Notes under the pieces: generated by a model
What the model saw: the letters and a program-made list of their open reading frames with translations, nothing else
Told to the model about the DNA's origin: nothing
Database searches by the model: none
In this document: in pieces, positions 55,528 through 64,000 of the stretch
Position numbering within the stretch: the first letter of the stretch is position 1
Layout: each line of letters starts with the position of its first letter
Assembly: GCA_947499155.1 (NCBI GenBank)
Contig: CANMND010000001.1
Location: forward strand, 372,001-436,000
Direction: 5' to 3'
From: an uncultured Sphingomonadales bacterium
GTDB taxonomy: Bacteria; Pseudomonadota; Alphaproteobacteria; Sphingomonadales; Rhodothalassiaceae
DNA: 64,000 nt
Translations under genes and position numbers: made by a program

Positions 55528-56786
55528 CAGTTGCGCCCTCCTGTACCCAGCACCTCGTCGAACAGGCCATCGGCATAACCTAACAAAATAAGCGCCGACA
55601 GTTTTGTCCGTTCAGCAAAGCTGTCAATCAGTGCAAATTCTTCATTGCTGTGAATTTTGCCACCCCTTACCCCTAATGTATCCACATTTGGAAGTCCGGC
55701 GGCGGCCAGATTATTCCCCTCGCAACAGCCCCCCGTTGCACGATACTGCACATCAAGATCAAGGACAGACCCGCACGCTTTCACCACATCAAACAAAACC
55801 TTGTTTTGGTCTGTCAGAGGCTTGGGCGGACGGTTGAAACCGCCATGAAGCTCAACCCCATATCCTTCTCGTGCATTAATGTCAGACTGCATGCGTTTCA
55901 CATGATCAAGAACCCATGCTGCATCTTCATCATTTCCAACCCGGACATTAAAGCGCAAGACAGCCACATCAGGGACGATATTCGGGGCCGTGCCACCTGA
56001 GATCACCGCCGGATTGACAGTCACACCAGGACGTTTGCCATTTAAGGCGTCCAGCCCCATGGCGAGTTCCGACAGCGCTACTACCGCATTCCGCCCTTCA
56101 TGAATGGCCCTACCAGCATGAGCTGCGCGTCCACGCACAACAAATGTGAAATTGCCTGAGCCTTTGCGCGCGCCGGCAAGCGTGCCATCGGCAAGAGCTG
56201 GCTCATAAGTCAGCCCGATATGAGCATGGGGCGCACGTTCGGTCAGGATGGCAGCCGAGCCGACAGAGCCTATCTCCTCGTCGGAACTGATAAGCACTTC
56301 CCAGCCCAAAGCATCTCCCGGACTGGTCTTTTCCAATGCCAAAAGCGCATTGAGCATGACAATCAGCCCCCCCTTCATATCCGCCACGCCCGGCCCGTTT
56401 AGCGTATTGTCATCCAGCATATGGTGAGACTGGAATGGATCGTCTTCTGGAAAAACCGTATCAAGATGGCCCGTCAGCAGAACCCGGCGTTTTGCATCGG
56501 GGCGCTTCCAAAACCGATAGACCGGACCCAGTGGAAGTGGAACCTCATCACCCTTTTCCGTTACCCGTATTGATGGCGGGAGACTGATCACTTCCATCTC
56601 CCCTCCCAGCTCTGCAAACGCCTTTTGTATTTCGTCGCCCATTTTTGAGAGACCATCAAGATTATTGCTGCCGGAATTGATTTCTGACCAGCTTTTTACC
56701 TGTGCAACCATCTGGTCCTGCCGCTTATCAATCCAGAACAAGCTGTCCTTGTAACGGGCTTTGTCGGGAATGGGCACAAGGGACAT
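55527..56786 (-). CDS. M20-family metallohydrolase, probable succinylglutamate desuccinylase substitute
   Basis: This 419-aa M20/CPG2-type di-zinc hydrolase has TGHLDTVFP (first metal His and Asp), DMKGGL, the catalytic-base pair SSDEEIGS and the C-terminal metal His in GKIHSNEEF. It has the usual insertion dimerisation domain. It is first in the AST operon, in the position where amide-bond removal of succinate is needed, and no AstE (M14) gene is visible. It may therefore remove succinyl from succinylglutamate; the substrate is inferred. Confidence 0.88.
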   Translation of the reverse strand: MSLVPIPDKARYKDSLFWIDKRQDQMVAQVKSWSEINSGSNNLDGLSKMGDEIQKAFAELGGEMEVISLPPSIRVTEKGDEVPLPLGPVYRFWKRPDAKRRVLLTGHLDTVFPEDDPFQSHHMLDDNTLNGPGVADMKGGLIVMLNALLALEKTSPGDALGWEVLISSDEEIGSVGSAAILTERAPHAHIGLTYEPALADGTLAGARKGSGNFTFVVRGRAAHAGRAIHEGRNAVVALSELAMGLDALNGKRPGVTVNPAVISGGTAPNIVPDVAVLRFNVRVGNDEDAAWVLDHVKRMQSDINAREGYGVELHGGFNRPPKPLTDQNKVLFDVVKACGSVLDLDVQYRATGGCCEGNNLAAAGLPNVDTLGVRGGKIHSNEEFALIDSFAERTKLSALILLGYADGLFDEVLGTGGRN

Positions 56787-56992
56787 GGTCTTTCATCTCC
56801 TTTTTCATGAGGACTGTGCGACCATAAGAAGCTGCAGGTGAAGGCTCAAGGACAATTCACCCAACGATAACTGCTGGCATACATGTCTGGTTGAAAATTC
56901 TTGATTTTTCTGCCTTTGTGCTATGGTGTGGCCATAAAGCTCAGGACCGCTTTCAAATTGCGGCCGAATGAACGACAGCAAGAGGACCTGTT

Positions 56993-57595
56993 ATGACACA
57001 TGCACTGATTGTGGATGCGTATGCATTGTTTCGCGCATCTCTTCGCACTATCCTGCACACATCCGGCAAGTTTACTGACATTATCGAAGCCACCAGCAGC
57101 GATGAATTCTTGTCCCTCAATGGATCAGGCAAATCAATTTCATTGGTAGTTATTTACCCGCGGTCTATCGGCTTAAGTGAGAGCACCTGCCTTCAACTGG
57201 CATCAAAAGCCCTCAAAAGAGCCCATATAGTCCTGTTTCGCGACACGGATTCACCAGCCACTCATCTGTCAGATGATCCCCGTATTACCGTTTTGTCCCG
57301 TGCTGCAAAAAGCAGTGATGTTGAGTGTGCCATAAGGTCATCCAGTCATATTACGCCCTCACATCACTTGGCGCGAAACAAAGCCAGTTCCCAGCGCCCC
57401 ACCCTGTCTCGCAGACAACAACAGGTCATGGCCATGATAGCTCAGGGTCTTGCAAACAAGGAAATCGCCTGGCGTCTTGGCATAGCGGAAGGAACGGTCA
57501 AGGCTCACATCCACGGGGCCTTCCGCGCCCTGGGCGTCACAAACCGCATCCAGGCCGTCCTCTGTTATCGACCCCATCTGCTGGCCTATGAATAA
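56993..57595 (+). CDS. LuxR-type regulator with degenerate receiver
   Basis: This 200-aa protein has a receiver-like N-terminal domain (1-115) and a LuxR/GerE helix-turn-helix (about 138-194, LSRRQQQVMAMIAQGLANKEIAW..GTVKAH). The receiver beta-3 normally carries phospho-Asp; here it reads SLVVIYPRS, without Asp, and the acidic pocket is only VDAY. It is probably phosphorylation-independent. It lies 92 bp before the DUF389 gene and could control it. Confidence 0.85.
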   Translation: MTHALIVDAYALFRASLRTILHTSGKFTDIIEATSSDEFLSLNGSGKSISLVVIYPRSIGLSESTCLQLASKALKRAHIVLFRDTDSPATHLSDDPRITVLSRAAKSSDVECAIRSSSHITPSHHLARNKASSQRPTLSRRQQQVMAMIAQGLANKEIAWRLGIAEGTVKAHIHGAFRALGVTNRIQAVLCYRPHLLAYE

Positions 57596-57687
57596 TCTGG
57601 AACACCGAAGCAAGTATTCTTGCCCTTCACGTTCCACCGGTCCATGATCCATTGGGACCAAAATAGCAATATTCGTGGGAAGACAAG

Positions 57688-58686
57688 ATGTATGAAGACT
57701 TTCGTCTGATCCATCTGCGTGCTCCGGCTGATTCAGTGGACAAGCTGCTTGATCTTTCCGAATGTCCCGACATTCTGGACTGGACCATGGAGCCCGAAAA
57801 TGATGGTCAGCGGGTCGTGACCATGCTGGTCGGTTCTGCCAGGCGTCAAGACGTTCTTGATCGTATACAAAGGGTCATGCCCAAAGAAGGCAACTGGCGT
57901 ATATTGATCCAGCCGTTGGAAGCAGCCATTCCCAAACCGCAAGGTCCCGAAGACTTTCAAGAAGAACGAGCCCGCGCAAAACGTATCCAAAGCAGGGAAG
58001 AACTCTATAACGACATTACCAGCGGTCTGACCATCGACAGCAACTTTCTCGCTCTTGTCATTTTGTCCAGTATCGTTGCAGCAATCGGCATGTTGAAAGA
58101 CAATGTGGCAGTGGTCATTGGTGCCATGGTCATCGCCCCGCTGCTTGGCTCAAATCTGGCATTTATCTTCGCGGCAAGCCTTGGCGATCGCAAGCTGATC
58201 GTTTCCGCCGCCAAAACTGCGGCCACCGGCGCCGGTCTGTCCATCCTGATAGGGGTCGCCATCGGACTTTTATGGCCGTTCAATCCAGAAAGTGGCGAAT
58301 TGATGAGCCGCACGCATGTCGGGGCCGACAGCGTGGCCCTGGCGCTTGCATCTGGTGCAGCGGCAGCCCTGAGCGTATCGACCGGCATAGCCAGTGCGCT
58401 GGTGGGCGTCATGGTAGCCGTTGCCTTGCTACCGCCAGCCATGGCGACCGGCATCATGCTGGGGGCTGGCGAAATTGAGCTTGCACTTGGTGCCGCGCTT
58501 TTGCTTACGGTTAATCTGGTCGCCGTCAATCTTGCGGGGCAAAGTGTGTTTCTCATTCAAGGGCTGAAACCGCGAACCTGGTATGAACGCAAGTCAGCCG
58601 CTCAATCGGTACGTATCAGCATCATCGTGTGGGTCGTAGCCCTGACATTGCTTTCAATCGCCATCTGGCTGCGAAACACCATCTAG
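57688..58686 (+). CDS. DUF389 / TIGR00341 membrane protein
   Basis: This 332-aa protein has an N-terminal ferredoxin-like domain (1-80) and six or seven membrane helices carrying the conserved VVIGAMVIAPLLGSNLAF (about 145-162) and VGVMVAVALLPPAMATGIMLG. Function is unknown across the family. It is convergent with the amidohydrolase gene. Confidence 0.88.
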   Translation: MYEDFRLIHLRAPADSVDKLLDLSECPDILDWTMEPENDGQRVVTMLVGSARRQDVLDRIQRVMPKEGNWRILIQPLEAAIPKPQGPEDFQEERARAKRIQSREELYNDITSGLTIDSNFLALVILSSIVAAIGMLKDNVAVVIGAMVIAPLLGSNLAFIFAASLGDRKLIVSAAKTAATGAGLSILIGVAIGLLWPFNPESGELMSRTHVGADSVALALASGAAAALSVSTGIASALVGVMVAVALLPPAMATGIMLGAGEIELALGAALLLTVNLVAVNLAGQSVFLIQGLKPRTWYERKSAAQSVRISIIVWVVALTLLSIAIWLRNTI

Positions 58687-58699
58687 CATCAGCCCGCTT

Positions 58700-60448
58700 T
58701 CATCGGATCAGGCGACCAGGGCGGGCATGCGTCAGCGTGTCGTCAAGGACAATCGGCTCGCCTGCCACCAGTGTCGCCAGATAGCCTTTTGCCCCTTGAT
58801 AAAGCCGCTTCCCGCCTGCAGGCAGGTCATGTCGGATATGGGGCTGTTCCAATGCCAGACGTTCATGGTCGATCACATTGATATCGGCCCGCTTGCCCAC
58901 AGACAGAATGCCGCGATCGTCAAAACCCATATGCCGGGCATTGTCTGCCGTCTGCTTGCGCACAAGCCAGGGCAGCGGCAATCCCGGCCCGCGCGTCCGA
59001 TCCCGGCCCCAATGGGTCAACAGAAAAGTGGGAAAGCCCGCGTCACAAACCGTTCCCACATGCGCGCCACCATCGGACAAACCGAACAGGGCATGAGGAT
59101 GGGTCATCATGATCTTGAGATCTTCGAAATCAAAGCGGCTGTAGTTATAGATTGGGAAATAAATGAGTTGCGATCCGTCCGGCTCCAGCATGGTATCGTA
59201 AATCGCCTCCAGAACCGACACCCCGCGCTGCCGTGCCACATAATAAAGCGATTGCTCCATGGGCGGTTCGTAATCCAGTGGGTCGCCAAGGGTGAACATG
59301 CGCAATGAGAAGAAATCAAGACGATCAAGCACCATGTCCGCCAAGGGTGGAACTGAACTGCCACCACCGGACAGGTTACGGCGCGGCTCGGACAGTATCT
59401 TCTTCTTAAGCACAGGGTCCCGCAACAGCCTGACCCTCTCTGGCAGTGGCAAATGCATAATCGCCCGGTAACTTTCATAGCTCATCAAAGGATTTAATGT
59501 GGTTTCAAGCCCGAAAAACACGCCGATGCCCCGGGCCGCCACCTGCACTTTCATATCAAGCCCGCGCTCATTGGCCTTCTCCACCCGGCCAAGGATGGCT
59601 CGCCATTGTTTGGGGGCCATATCCCGCTGGTTGAGGGTCAGTGACAAGGGACGTCCGCTGGCCTTCGCCATGGCATCCACCAGAGCAAACTCCGGCTCAA
59701 AGGCGTCATCACCCTCATCAAGCCTGAAATCGGACACAAGCTGCATGACACCGCGCCCTTCCGCTTTCAATGTGGCCGCCAGACCCAGCAGTTCCGGCAA
59801 GGTGGAATGCCGCGACGGCGTGTCGGTGCCATCGGTCATCTTGTGAACATTGGTGCGCCCGGTGCTGATCCCGACCGCTCCGGCGCGCAGAGCCTCGGCG
59901 GCCAGTGCCTGCATGTGACGGATATCGTCTTCCGTCGCCGCTTCGCCTGCAGCCCCCCGCTCCCCCATCACATAAAGCCGCAATGGATCGTGTGTCACCT
60001 GAGTTGCCAGGTCGATGCTGTGGGGAATGGCGGCAACACTGTCCATATATTCGCCAAAGCTTTCCCAGGTCCATGGAACCCCTTCGCTTAGCGCCACGCC
60101 GGGAATTTCCTCCACGCCTTCCATCAGGGCGATCAGCATGTCCTGCTCACCCGGACGCAAGGGCGCAAAGCCCACACCGCAATTGCCCATCACAGCCGTC
60201 GTCACCCCATGGCACGACGAGGGCGCAACCGCTTCGTCCCAGCAGACCTGGCCGTCATAATGGGTGTGGATATCAATAAAGCCCGGTGTCACCATCGCGC
60301 CATCCGCATCAATCTCGCGGCGGGCTGTGCCGGTCACATGGCCAATATCAGCTATCACGCCGTCTTTAATGGCGATATCAGCCCGATACGGCTTATGGCC
60401 GGTGCCATCATAAAGCAGACCGCCAATAATCTTAAGATCGAAGGTCAT
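58700..60448 (-). CDS. D-aminoacylase-type amidohydrolase
   Basis: This 582-aa cytosolic amidohydrolase has DIHTHYDGQVCWDE (about 58-71), the Cys ligand SSCHGVTT and the carboxy GGSSVPPLADM/GLSDGGAHVG segments of N-acyl-D-amino-acid deacylases. It hydrolyses an N-acyl-D-amino acid or a similar amide. Its start overlaps the upstream transporter gene by 4 bases, so the transporter may bring in its substrate. Confidence 0.9.
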   Translation of the reverse strand: MTFDLKIIGGLLYDGTGHKPYRADIAIKDGVIADIGHVTGTARREIDADGAMVTPGFIDIHTHYDGQVCWDEAVAPSSCHGVTTAVMGNCGVGFAPLRPGEQDMLIALMEGVEEIPGVALSEGVPWTWESFGEYMDSVAAIPHSIDLATQVTHDPLRLYVMGERGAAGEAATEDDIRHMQALAAEALRAGAVGISTGRTNVHKMTDGTDTPSRHSTLPELLGLAATLKAEGRGVMQLVSDFRLDEGDDAFEPEFALVDAMAKASGRPLSLTLNQRDMAPKQWRAILGRVEKANERGLDMKVQVAARGIGVFFGLETTLNPLMSYESYRAIMHLPLPERVRLLRDPVLKKKILSEPRRNLSGGGSSVPPLADMVLDRLDFFSLRMFTLGDPLDYEPPMEQSLYYVARQRGVSVLEAIYDTMLEPDGSQLIYFPIYNYSRFDFEDLKIMMTHPHALFGLSDGGAHVGTVCDAGFPTFLLTHWGRDRTRGPGLPLPWLVRKQTADNARHMGFDDRGILSVGKRADINVIDHERLALEQPHIRHDLPAGGKRLYQGAKGYLATLVAGEPIVLDDTLTHARPGRLIR

Positions 60449-61329
60449 GGTTTTGCCTCCTGCATTATGCGTCGGCGGTCTCTGCGCAGCACCAATCCGA
60501 CAAAAAGAAGAGCTGTGGGAAACATGAACAGGCCATAAGCAGCACCAGGCAACATCATGGTTTCATTCTGCAACAAGGTGGCAGCAACGAACATGGCCAG
60601 CGATCCATTCTGAATGCCGCATTCAAGGGTGAGCGCCACGACCCTGTCCGCCCGCACCCTCGATATGTGCGCCACAAACCATGCAAAGGTCATGGCGGCC
60701 AGATTGAGTAACAAAACAGGCGGCGCGATATCCAATACGTGCAAGCGCACCGTCTCCCACTCCATAATTACGGCTGCAACGATAAACAGGACAAAAATCA
60801 AAGCCGCGCCCCGCCGGGCGACAGGCTCAGCCCTTTGCGCAAAATGTGGCATACGCCATCTGGTCAGCATACCGATTGAGACTGGCAGCAAGGTCATGAA
60901 GCTTAATCCCACTATGGTACCGGTAATAGACAGGTCCGGAGCCTCAGCGCCCATGAAGTGGCCTAGTGCAAACCCGGTGATCAGCGGCAATGTGAGAATG
61001 CTCAGGCCGCTGACGCAAGCTGTTAGTGAAATAGAAAGAGCCGTGTCCCCACGAGCCAAATGGGTGAGCAGATTGGACATTGGCCCGCCGGGACAGGCGG
61101 CCACAATCATCAGACCCACCGCAAGCACCGGCGGCATTCCGGTCAGGCTTGCCACGGCAAATCCCAACAGGGGCAGCACCGCAAGCTGACAAAAAAGTCC
61201 CGCTGCAAACGCCTTCGGCTCACGGGCTAGCGCCGTAAAGTCTCGCGGTGTCAAGGCGAGGCCCATGGCCAGCATAATCAGCGCAACGATAAGGGGCAGC
61301 AGATATGCGGTGAAGATGTTCATACCCAA
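60445..61329 (-). CDS. Bile acid:sodium symporter-family transporter
   Basis: This 294-aa membrane protein has nine or ten helices and BASS-family phrases ACPGGPMSNLLTHLARGDTALSISLTA (about 79-105) and TLECGIQNGSLAMFVAATLL. The sodium-site residues Glu and Gln are in ECGIQN. The imported organic anion is unknown; coupling to the D-aminoacylase-type gene suggests an N-acyl compound. Confidence 0.9.
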   Translation of the reverse strand: MGMNIFTAYLLPLIVALIMLAMGLALTPRDFTALAREPKAFAAGLFCQLAVLPLLGFAVASLTGMPPVLAVGLMIVAACPGGPMSNLLTHLARGDTALSISLTACVSGLSILTLPLITGFALGHFMGAEAPDLSITGTIVGLSFMTLLPVSIGMLTRWRMPHFAQRAEPVARRGAALIFVLFIVAAVIMEWETVRLHVLDIAPPVLLLNLAAMTFAWFVAHISRVRADRVVALTLECGIQNGSLAMFVAATLLQNETMMLPGAAYGLFMFPTALLFVGLVLRRDRRRIMQEAKP

Positions 61330-61365
61330 GTCTTCACCGTGAAATATGGAAATTGCAAGACTGAC

Positions 61366-61392
61366 TGTCCCTGCCTGAACAGGCGGGACATG
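61366..61392 (-). other. Hairpin after CNB-FHA gene 1
   Basis: A near-perfect 10-bp stem TGTCCC-GCCTG / CAGGC-GGGACA with one bulge lies between CNB-FHA gene 1 and the transporter gene. It has no T-tract on either strand, so a terminator role is uncertain. Confidence 0.5.
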
Positions 61393-61409
61393 GTAAAACT
61401 ACCTTTCAG

Positions 61410-62180
61410 TCAGGCAGTTACACTTTCTTCCACCACGACACGAAAGTGATAGGGCGCCCCCTGTGGCCCGGCAATCACGTCATTTGCACCCATGGTTAGC
61501 AATGCTGTCGCCTCATACCCAAAGCGTGACAGATATTCGCCATTGACGATGGTGCCCAGGTGGCTTCCCAGATCGCGAACAATCAAATAGCCATCACGCT
61601 TTTCAAACTCGAAATGCTCAGGAGACAGACCGTGGTCATTAAGGGCATGTAGTGACAAAGTGTTTGCCGTCAGCTTCGGCATATCGCTTCTGATTGCACG
61701 CCGACCAACACGAAACGGCAACTCAGACAGGGAAAATCCGTCTTCTCCGATCTGCCGTTCCAGATGTTCTGTCAGCGGCAATACGCGAATGGCACCCACC
61801 TTGGCGAGAAAGGCCGGTTCACGCTTTATTCTGCCGCCTGAAAACAAGCGTTCGTTGATCTTCTCCATGCGATCACTCATCATTCTGAGCAAAGGCAATC
61901 CTATGGGGTTGTTCTCGCCAAACATGGCATAAAACTGCTGCTTTGTGACCTTCATCAAAGAGCTTGTGATCAGGGCCCGCATGGTGGTGGAGTGTGGCTT
62001 GTCATGAAGAATCCCACTCTCGCCAAAAATTTCGCCCCGCCCGAAAACAGCAAGCCGGACTTCTTTTCCCGACACAACACGAGAGGCCTCAACCGCGCCA
62101 CTTTCAATCAGGTAAATGGCTTCGGCATGGTCGCCTTCCGTATAGATTGTCTCTCCTGCCGGAACATTTATCCGCTGCAT
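61410..62180 (-). CDS. Cyclic-nucleotide-binding + FHA-domain protein (intact copy)
   Basis: This 256-aa cytosolic protein has an N-terminal cNMP-binding domain (about 1-115, with GETIYTEGDHAEAIYLIESGAVEAS and FGESGILHD) and a C-terminal FHA domain (about 155-250, with DLGSHLGTIVNGE). The phosphate-cassette residues RST/R-type in the CNB loop are replaced by KPHSTT, so a cyclic nucleotide may not bind classically. FHA reads phosphothreonine, but the conserved Arg in the usual G-R position is RVGRRAIRSD. ATG 62180 was chosen; the frame is open to 62210. It has a tandem paralog upstream. Confidence 0.85.
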   Translation of the reverse strand: MQRINVPAGETIYTEGDHAEAIYLIESGAVEASRVVSGKEVRLAVFGRGEIFGESGILHDKPHSTTMRALITSSLMKVTKQQFYAMFGENNPIGLPLLRMMSDRMEKINERLFSGGRIKREPAFLAKVGAIRVLPLTEHLERQIGEDGFSLSELPFRVGRRAIRSDMPKLTANTLSLHALNDHGLSPEHFEFEKRDGYLIVRDLGSHLGTIVNGEYLSRFGYEATALLTMGANDVIAGPQGAPYHFRVVVEESVTA

Positions 62181-62408
62181 CAACCCACCTTTCCCAAAGG
62201 CACGCAACATCTACAATCAGCCAGTGACGAGCCTAGCTGTCTATCGCTAAGACTTTATTAGGATTTCACTAAAAACAGTGTATTTTGGCTGGTATCCCGA
62301 TGGTCAGGCCAGTTCCATGGTGGCAAAATCAATGGCAAGACTGTCCACTGACTGCATGAACAAGGTCCAGTAGGATTCCGAATGCCTGATCTCTAAATCA
62401 TCGCCCAG

Positions 62409-63179
62409 TCAGGGCTTGACTCCGCTCTCTACCGTGACGCGAAACCGAAAAGACGGCTCTCCTGGTCCGGCTGTTAAGTCATTGTCACCCATATAAAGTC
62501 CCGCCGTCGCTTCGAAACCAAAACGCAACAGATGCTCGCCATTGACAATGGTACCAAGAGCACTGCCAAGGTCACGCACGATCAGATAACCGTCCCGCTT
62601 TTCCAGCTCCATATGATCTGGCGACAAACATTGGTCATTTGTCGAATGAAGCAGCAGCATATTGTTGGACAAAATGGGCGCATCGCTGCGTACGGGCCTG
62701 CGTCCAATCCGGAACGGCAATTCAGACAGGGCAATGCCATCCTTGCCAATCTGACGGCCAAGATGATCAGTCAAAGGCAGGACACGTATCGCCCCTACCT
62801 TAGGCAAATATGCCCGATCCCGCTTTATTCTGCCACCGGACAAAAGGCGCTCGCCCATTTTGTCCAACCGTTCGGTCAGCATTTTAAGCTAAGGCAGGCC
62901 CATAGGGTTATTGTCGCTGAACAAGGTGAAGAACTGTTCTTTGGACACTTTCATAACCTGACTGTCTATAAGGGCGCGCATGGTAGTCGAGCGTGGCCTG
63001 TCATGAAGCACACCGCTTTCGCCAAAAATTTCCCCTTTGCCGAAAACCGCCAGCCTTACCGCCTTCTTGGCCGCAATACGGGAAACTTCTACCGCCCCTT
63101 TTTCAATCAGATATACAGCATCTGCGTCATCACCCTCTTTGTAGATGATTTCTCCAGCAGGCATATGCAAAAGCAACAT
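62409..63179 (-). pseudogene. CNB-FHA paralog split by an amber codon
   Basis: The frame 63179 to 62409 encodes a 256-aa paralog of gene 61410-62180, the same length. Codon 97 (62889-62891) is TAG; the paralog has TTG there, so a single T-to-A change creates the stop. The frame continues after it with no shift (LKMLTERLDKMGERLL...). The cNMP-binding part (63179-62889) keeps GEIIYKEGDDADAVYLIEKGA and RPRSTTMRALI; the FHA part (62882-62409) keeps DLGSALGTIVNGE and could restart at ATG 62882. AAGGAGG precedes ATG 63179. It may be a pseudogene, two separate polypeptides, or a readthrough gene. Confidence 0.85.
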
Positions 63180-63302
63180 CACGCAGCCTCCTTAGGCCCC
63201 CTAGGCGACCAGTCAGCTAAGTACGTGATGACACACTCAATGGATACAATATCCCTATACAGTACACGTAATAAGGTTATTTTATTTCTATTTGCATCCG
63301 AT

Positions 63303-64000
63303 TCAGTCGAATTCCATAATAACAGCATCGACGGCGAGGCTGTCACCCACCTTTGCGCGGACAGCCGACACAACCCCGTCCCGTTCGGCGCGCAGAATAT
63401 TTTCCATTTTCATGGCTTCAACCACGGCCAGCGCCTGCCCCGCTTTAACCTCATCCCCCTCCTCAACCGTAATGGTCATAACAAGACCTGGCATCGGGCA
63501 CAAAAGCAGGTTCGAGGTATCAGCGACTTTCTTTTCCGGCATATGGACCATCAGTTGTTCGATGACCGGCGGCAAGACCAGAACATCGCAACTGACTCCG
63601 CTCGTCCCCAGACGATATCCCATAGCCAGAGGCTCCACCTCGATCATGACCGGACGGCTGTCGAGCCGCCCCGACAAAACCGGCATACCCGGCGTCCAGG
63701 CTGTAGCAAAATCAACAGTTTTCCCATCAAGAATGACGGTAGCACCATCCGCTGTAGGCCGAATCAGGCTTTTTACACGCTTGTCCCCAAGACAGAGGAT
63801 CCAGTCCCTTGTCTCCACCGGCTTCACATCAAGGATACGGCCTGAAACTTGCGATTGGCGTGAGCTGTTCACCGCATTCATAAAGCAGGCAGCCACCAGC
63901 ATCGCTTCTTCTGTTTCAGGCGTCATTACGCCGCCTTTGAAACCGTCCGGGTATTCTTCAGCAATAAAATTGGTCGTGATCTGTCCTGAAAGAAAGCGCG
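63303..64000 (-). CDS. pccA: Biotin-dependent acyl-CoA carboxylase alpha chain, 3' end
   Basis: The 3' end of the gene is here and the frame runs past the window edge (in-window 232 codons). It has the terminal biotin-carrier domain with EAMKMEN and a lipoyl-like fold (about the last 75 residues), preceded by SGQITTNFIAEEYPDG, as in propionyl-CoA or related acyl-CoA carboxylase alpha chains. It supplies propionyl-CoA to methylmalonyl-CoA. The ATG-like Met at 63926 is internal, not the start. Confidence 0.88.
   Translation of the reverse strand, partial: RFLSGQITTNFIAEEYPDGFKGGVMTPETEEAMLVAACFMNAVNSSRQSQVSGRILDVKPVETRDWILCLGDKRVKSLIRPTADGATVILDGKTVDFATAWTPGMPVLSGRLDSRPVMIEVEPLAMGYRLGTSGVSCDVLVLPPVIEQLMVHMPEKKVADTSNLLLCPMPGLVMTITVEEGDEVKAGQALAVVEAMKMENILRAERDGVVSAVRAKVGDSLAVDAVIMEFD

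Noticed and set aside
1-64000. CRISPR arrays, tRNA/rRNA, IS elements, phage genes
   Set aside because: No spaced repeats, cloverleaf-like gaps, transposase or integrase motifs were seen; gaps between genes are short or promoter-like.

Overview
The window is about 52% GC by eye and reads as a chromosomal segment of an aerobic alphaproteobacterium. The evidence is the split b'/b ATP synthase F0 operon, sdhCDAB, the rplY-pth-ychF-MaoC order, a COQ9 gene divergent from rpsU, plant-type GshA, TonB-dependent receptors and an arginine succinyltransferase (AST) catabolic cluster. The mix resembles Kordiimonadales/Sphingomonadales-like marine or soil bacteria, but I cannot name a genus. No tRNA, rRNA, CRISPR array, transposase or phage gene is visible.

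Layout. 1-10 kb: cytochrome c, a divergent tryptophan-2,3-dioxygenase-like gene, a YeiH-type exporter, glpD, an acyl-CoA desaturase with a long helical tail, and modABC. 10-17 kb: a TPR-sulfotransferase, a TonB receptor, a putative small RNA, an MFS transporter and an unknown membrane protein. 17-25 kb: lipoproteins in lower-GC DNA, gshA, rsmE, an exported amidohydrolase and a CitE-like lyase. A 1.5-kb stretch bounded by a 113-bp perfect direct repeat of the lyase 3' end follows. 25-33 kb: an Oar-like receptor, then sdhCDAB and yciB. 33-43 kb: phhB, a zincin, cobB, a second putative small RNA, an LMW phosphatase, thpR, the tesA/ybbA/ybbP group, a Bax-inhibitor-1 protein, and a DJ-1/TetR pair behind a perfect 18-bp palindrome. 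43-50.6 kb: COQ9, rpsU, atpI-B-E-F'-F, then MaoC, ychF, pth and rplY. 50.7-56.8 kb: SDR and AST genes (M20 hydrolase-astA-astD-astB). 57-64 kb: an atypical LuxR regulator with a DUF389 protein, a D-aminoacylase-like enzyme with a bile-acid/sodium-symporter-type transporter, two tandem cyclic-nucleotide-binding/FHA proteins (one split by an amber codon), and the 3' end of a biotin-dependent carboxylase.

Functionally the window combines energy metabolism (sdh, atp, glpD, cytochrome c), amino-acid breakdown (AST, TDO-like, phhB, propionyl-CoA carboxylase), nutrient uptake (TonB receptors, Mod) and housekeeping. The least ordinary signals are two small-RNA candidates sharing a 25-nt anti-Shine-Dalgarno/terminator block, the tandem CNB-FHA pair with one nonsense codon, the duplicated lyase 3' end, and enzymes that deviate from their families (TDO-like, DJ-1-like, desaturase tail, receiver without a phospho-acceptor Asp).
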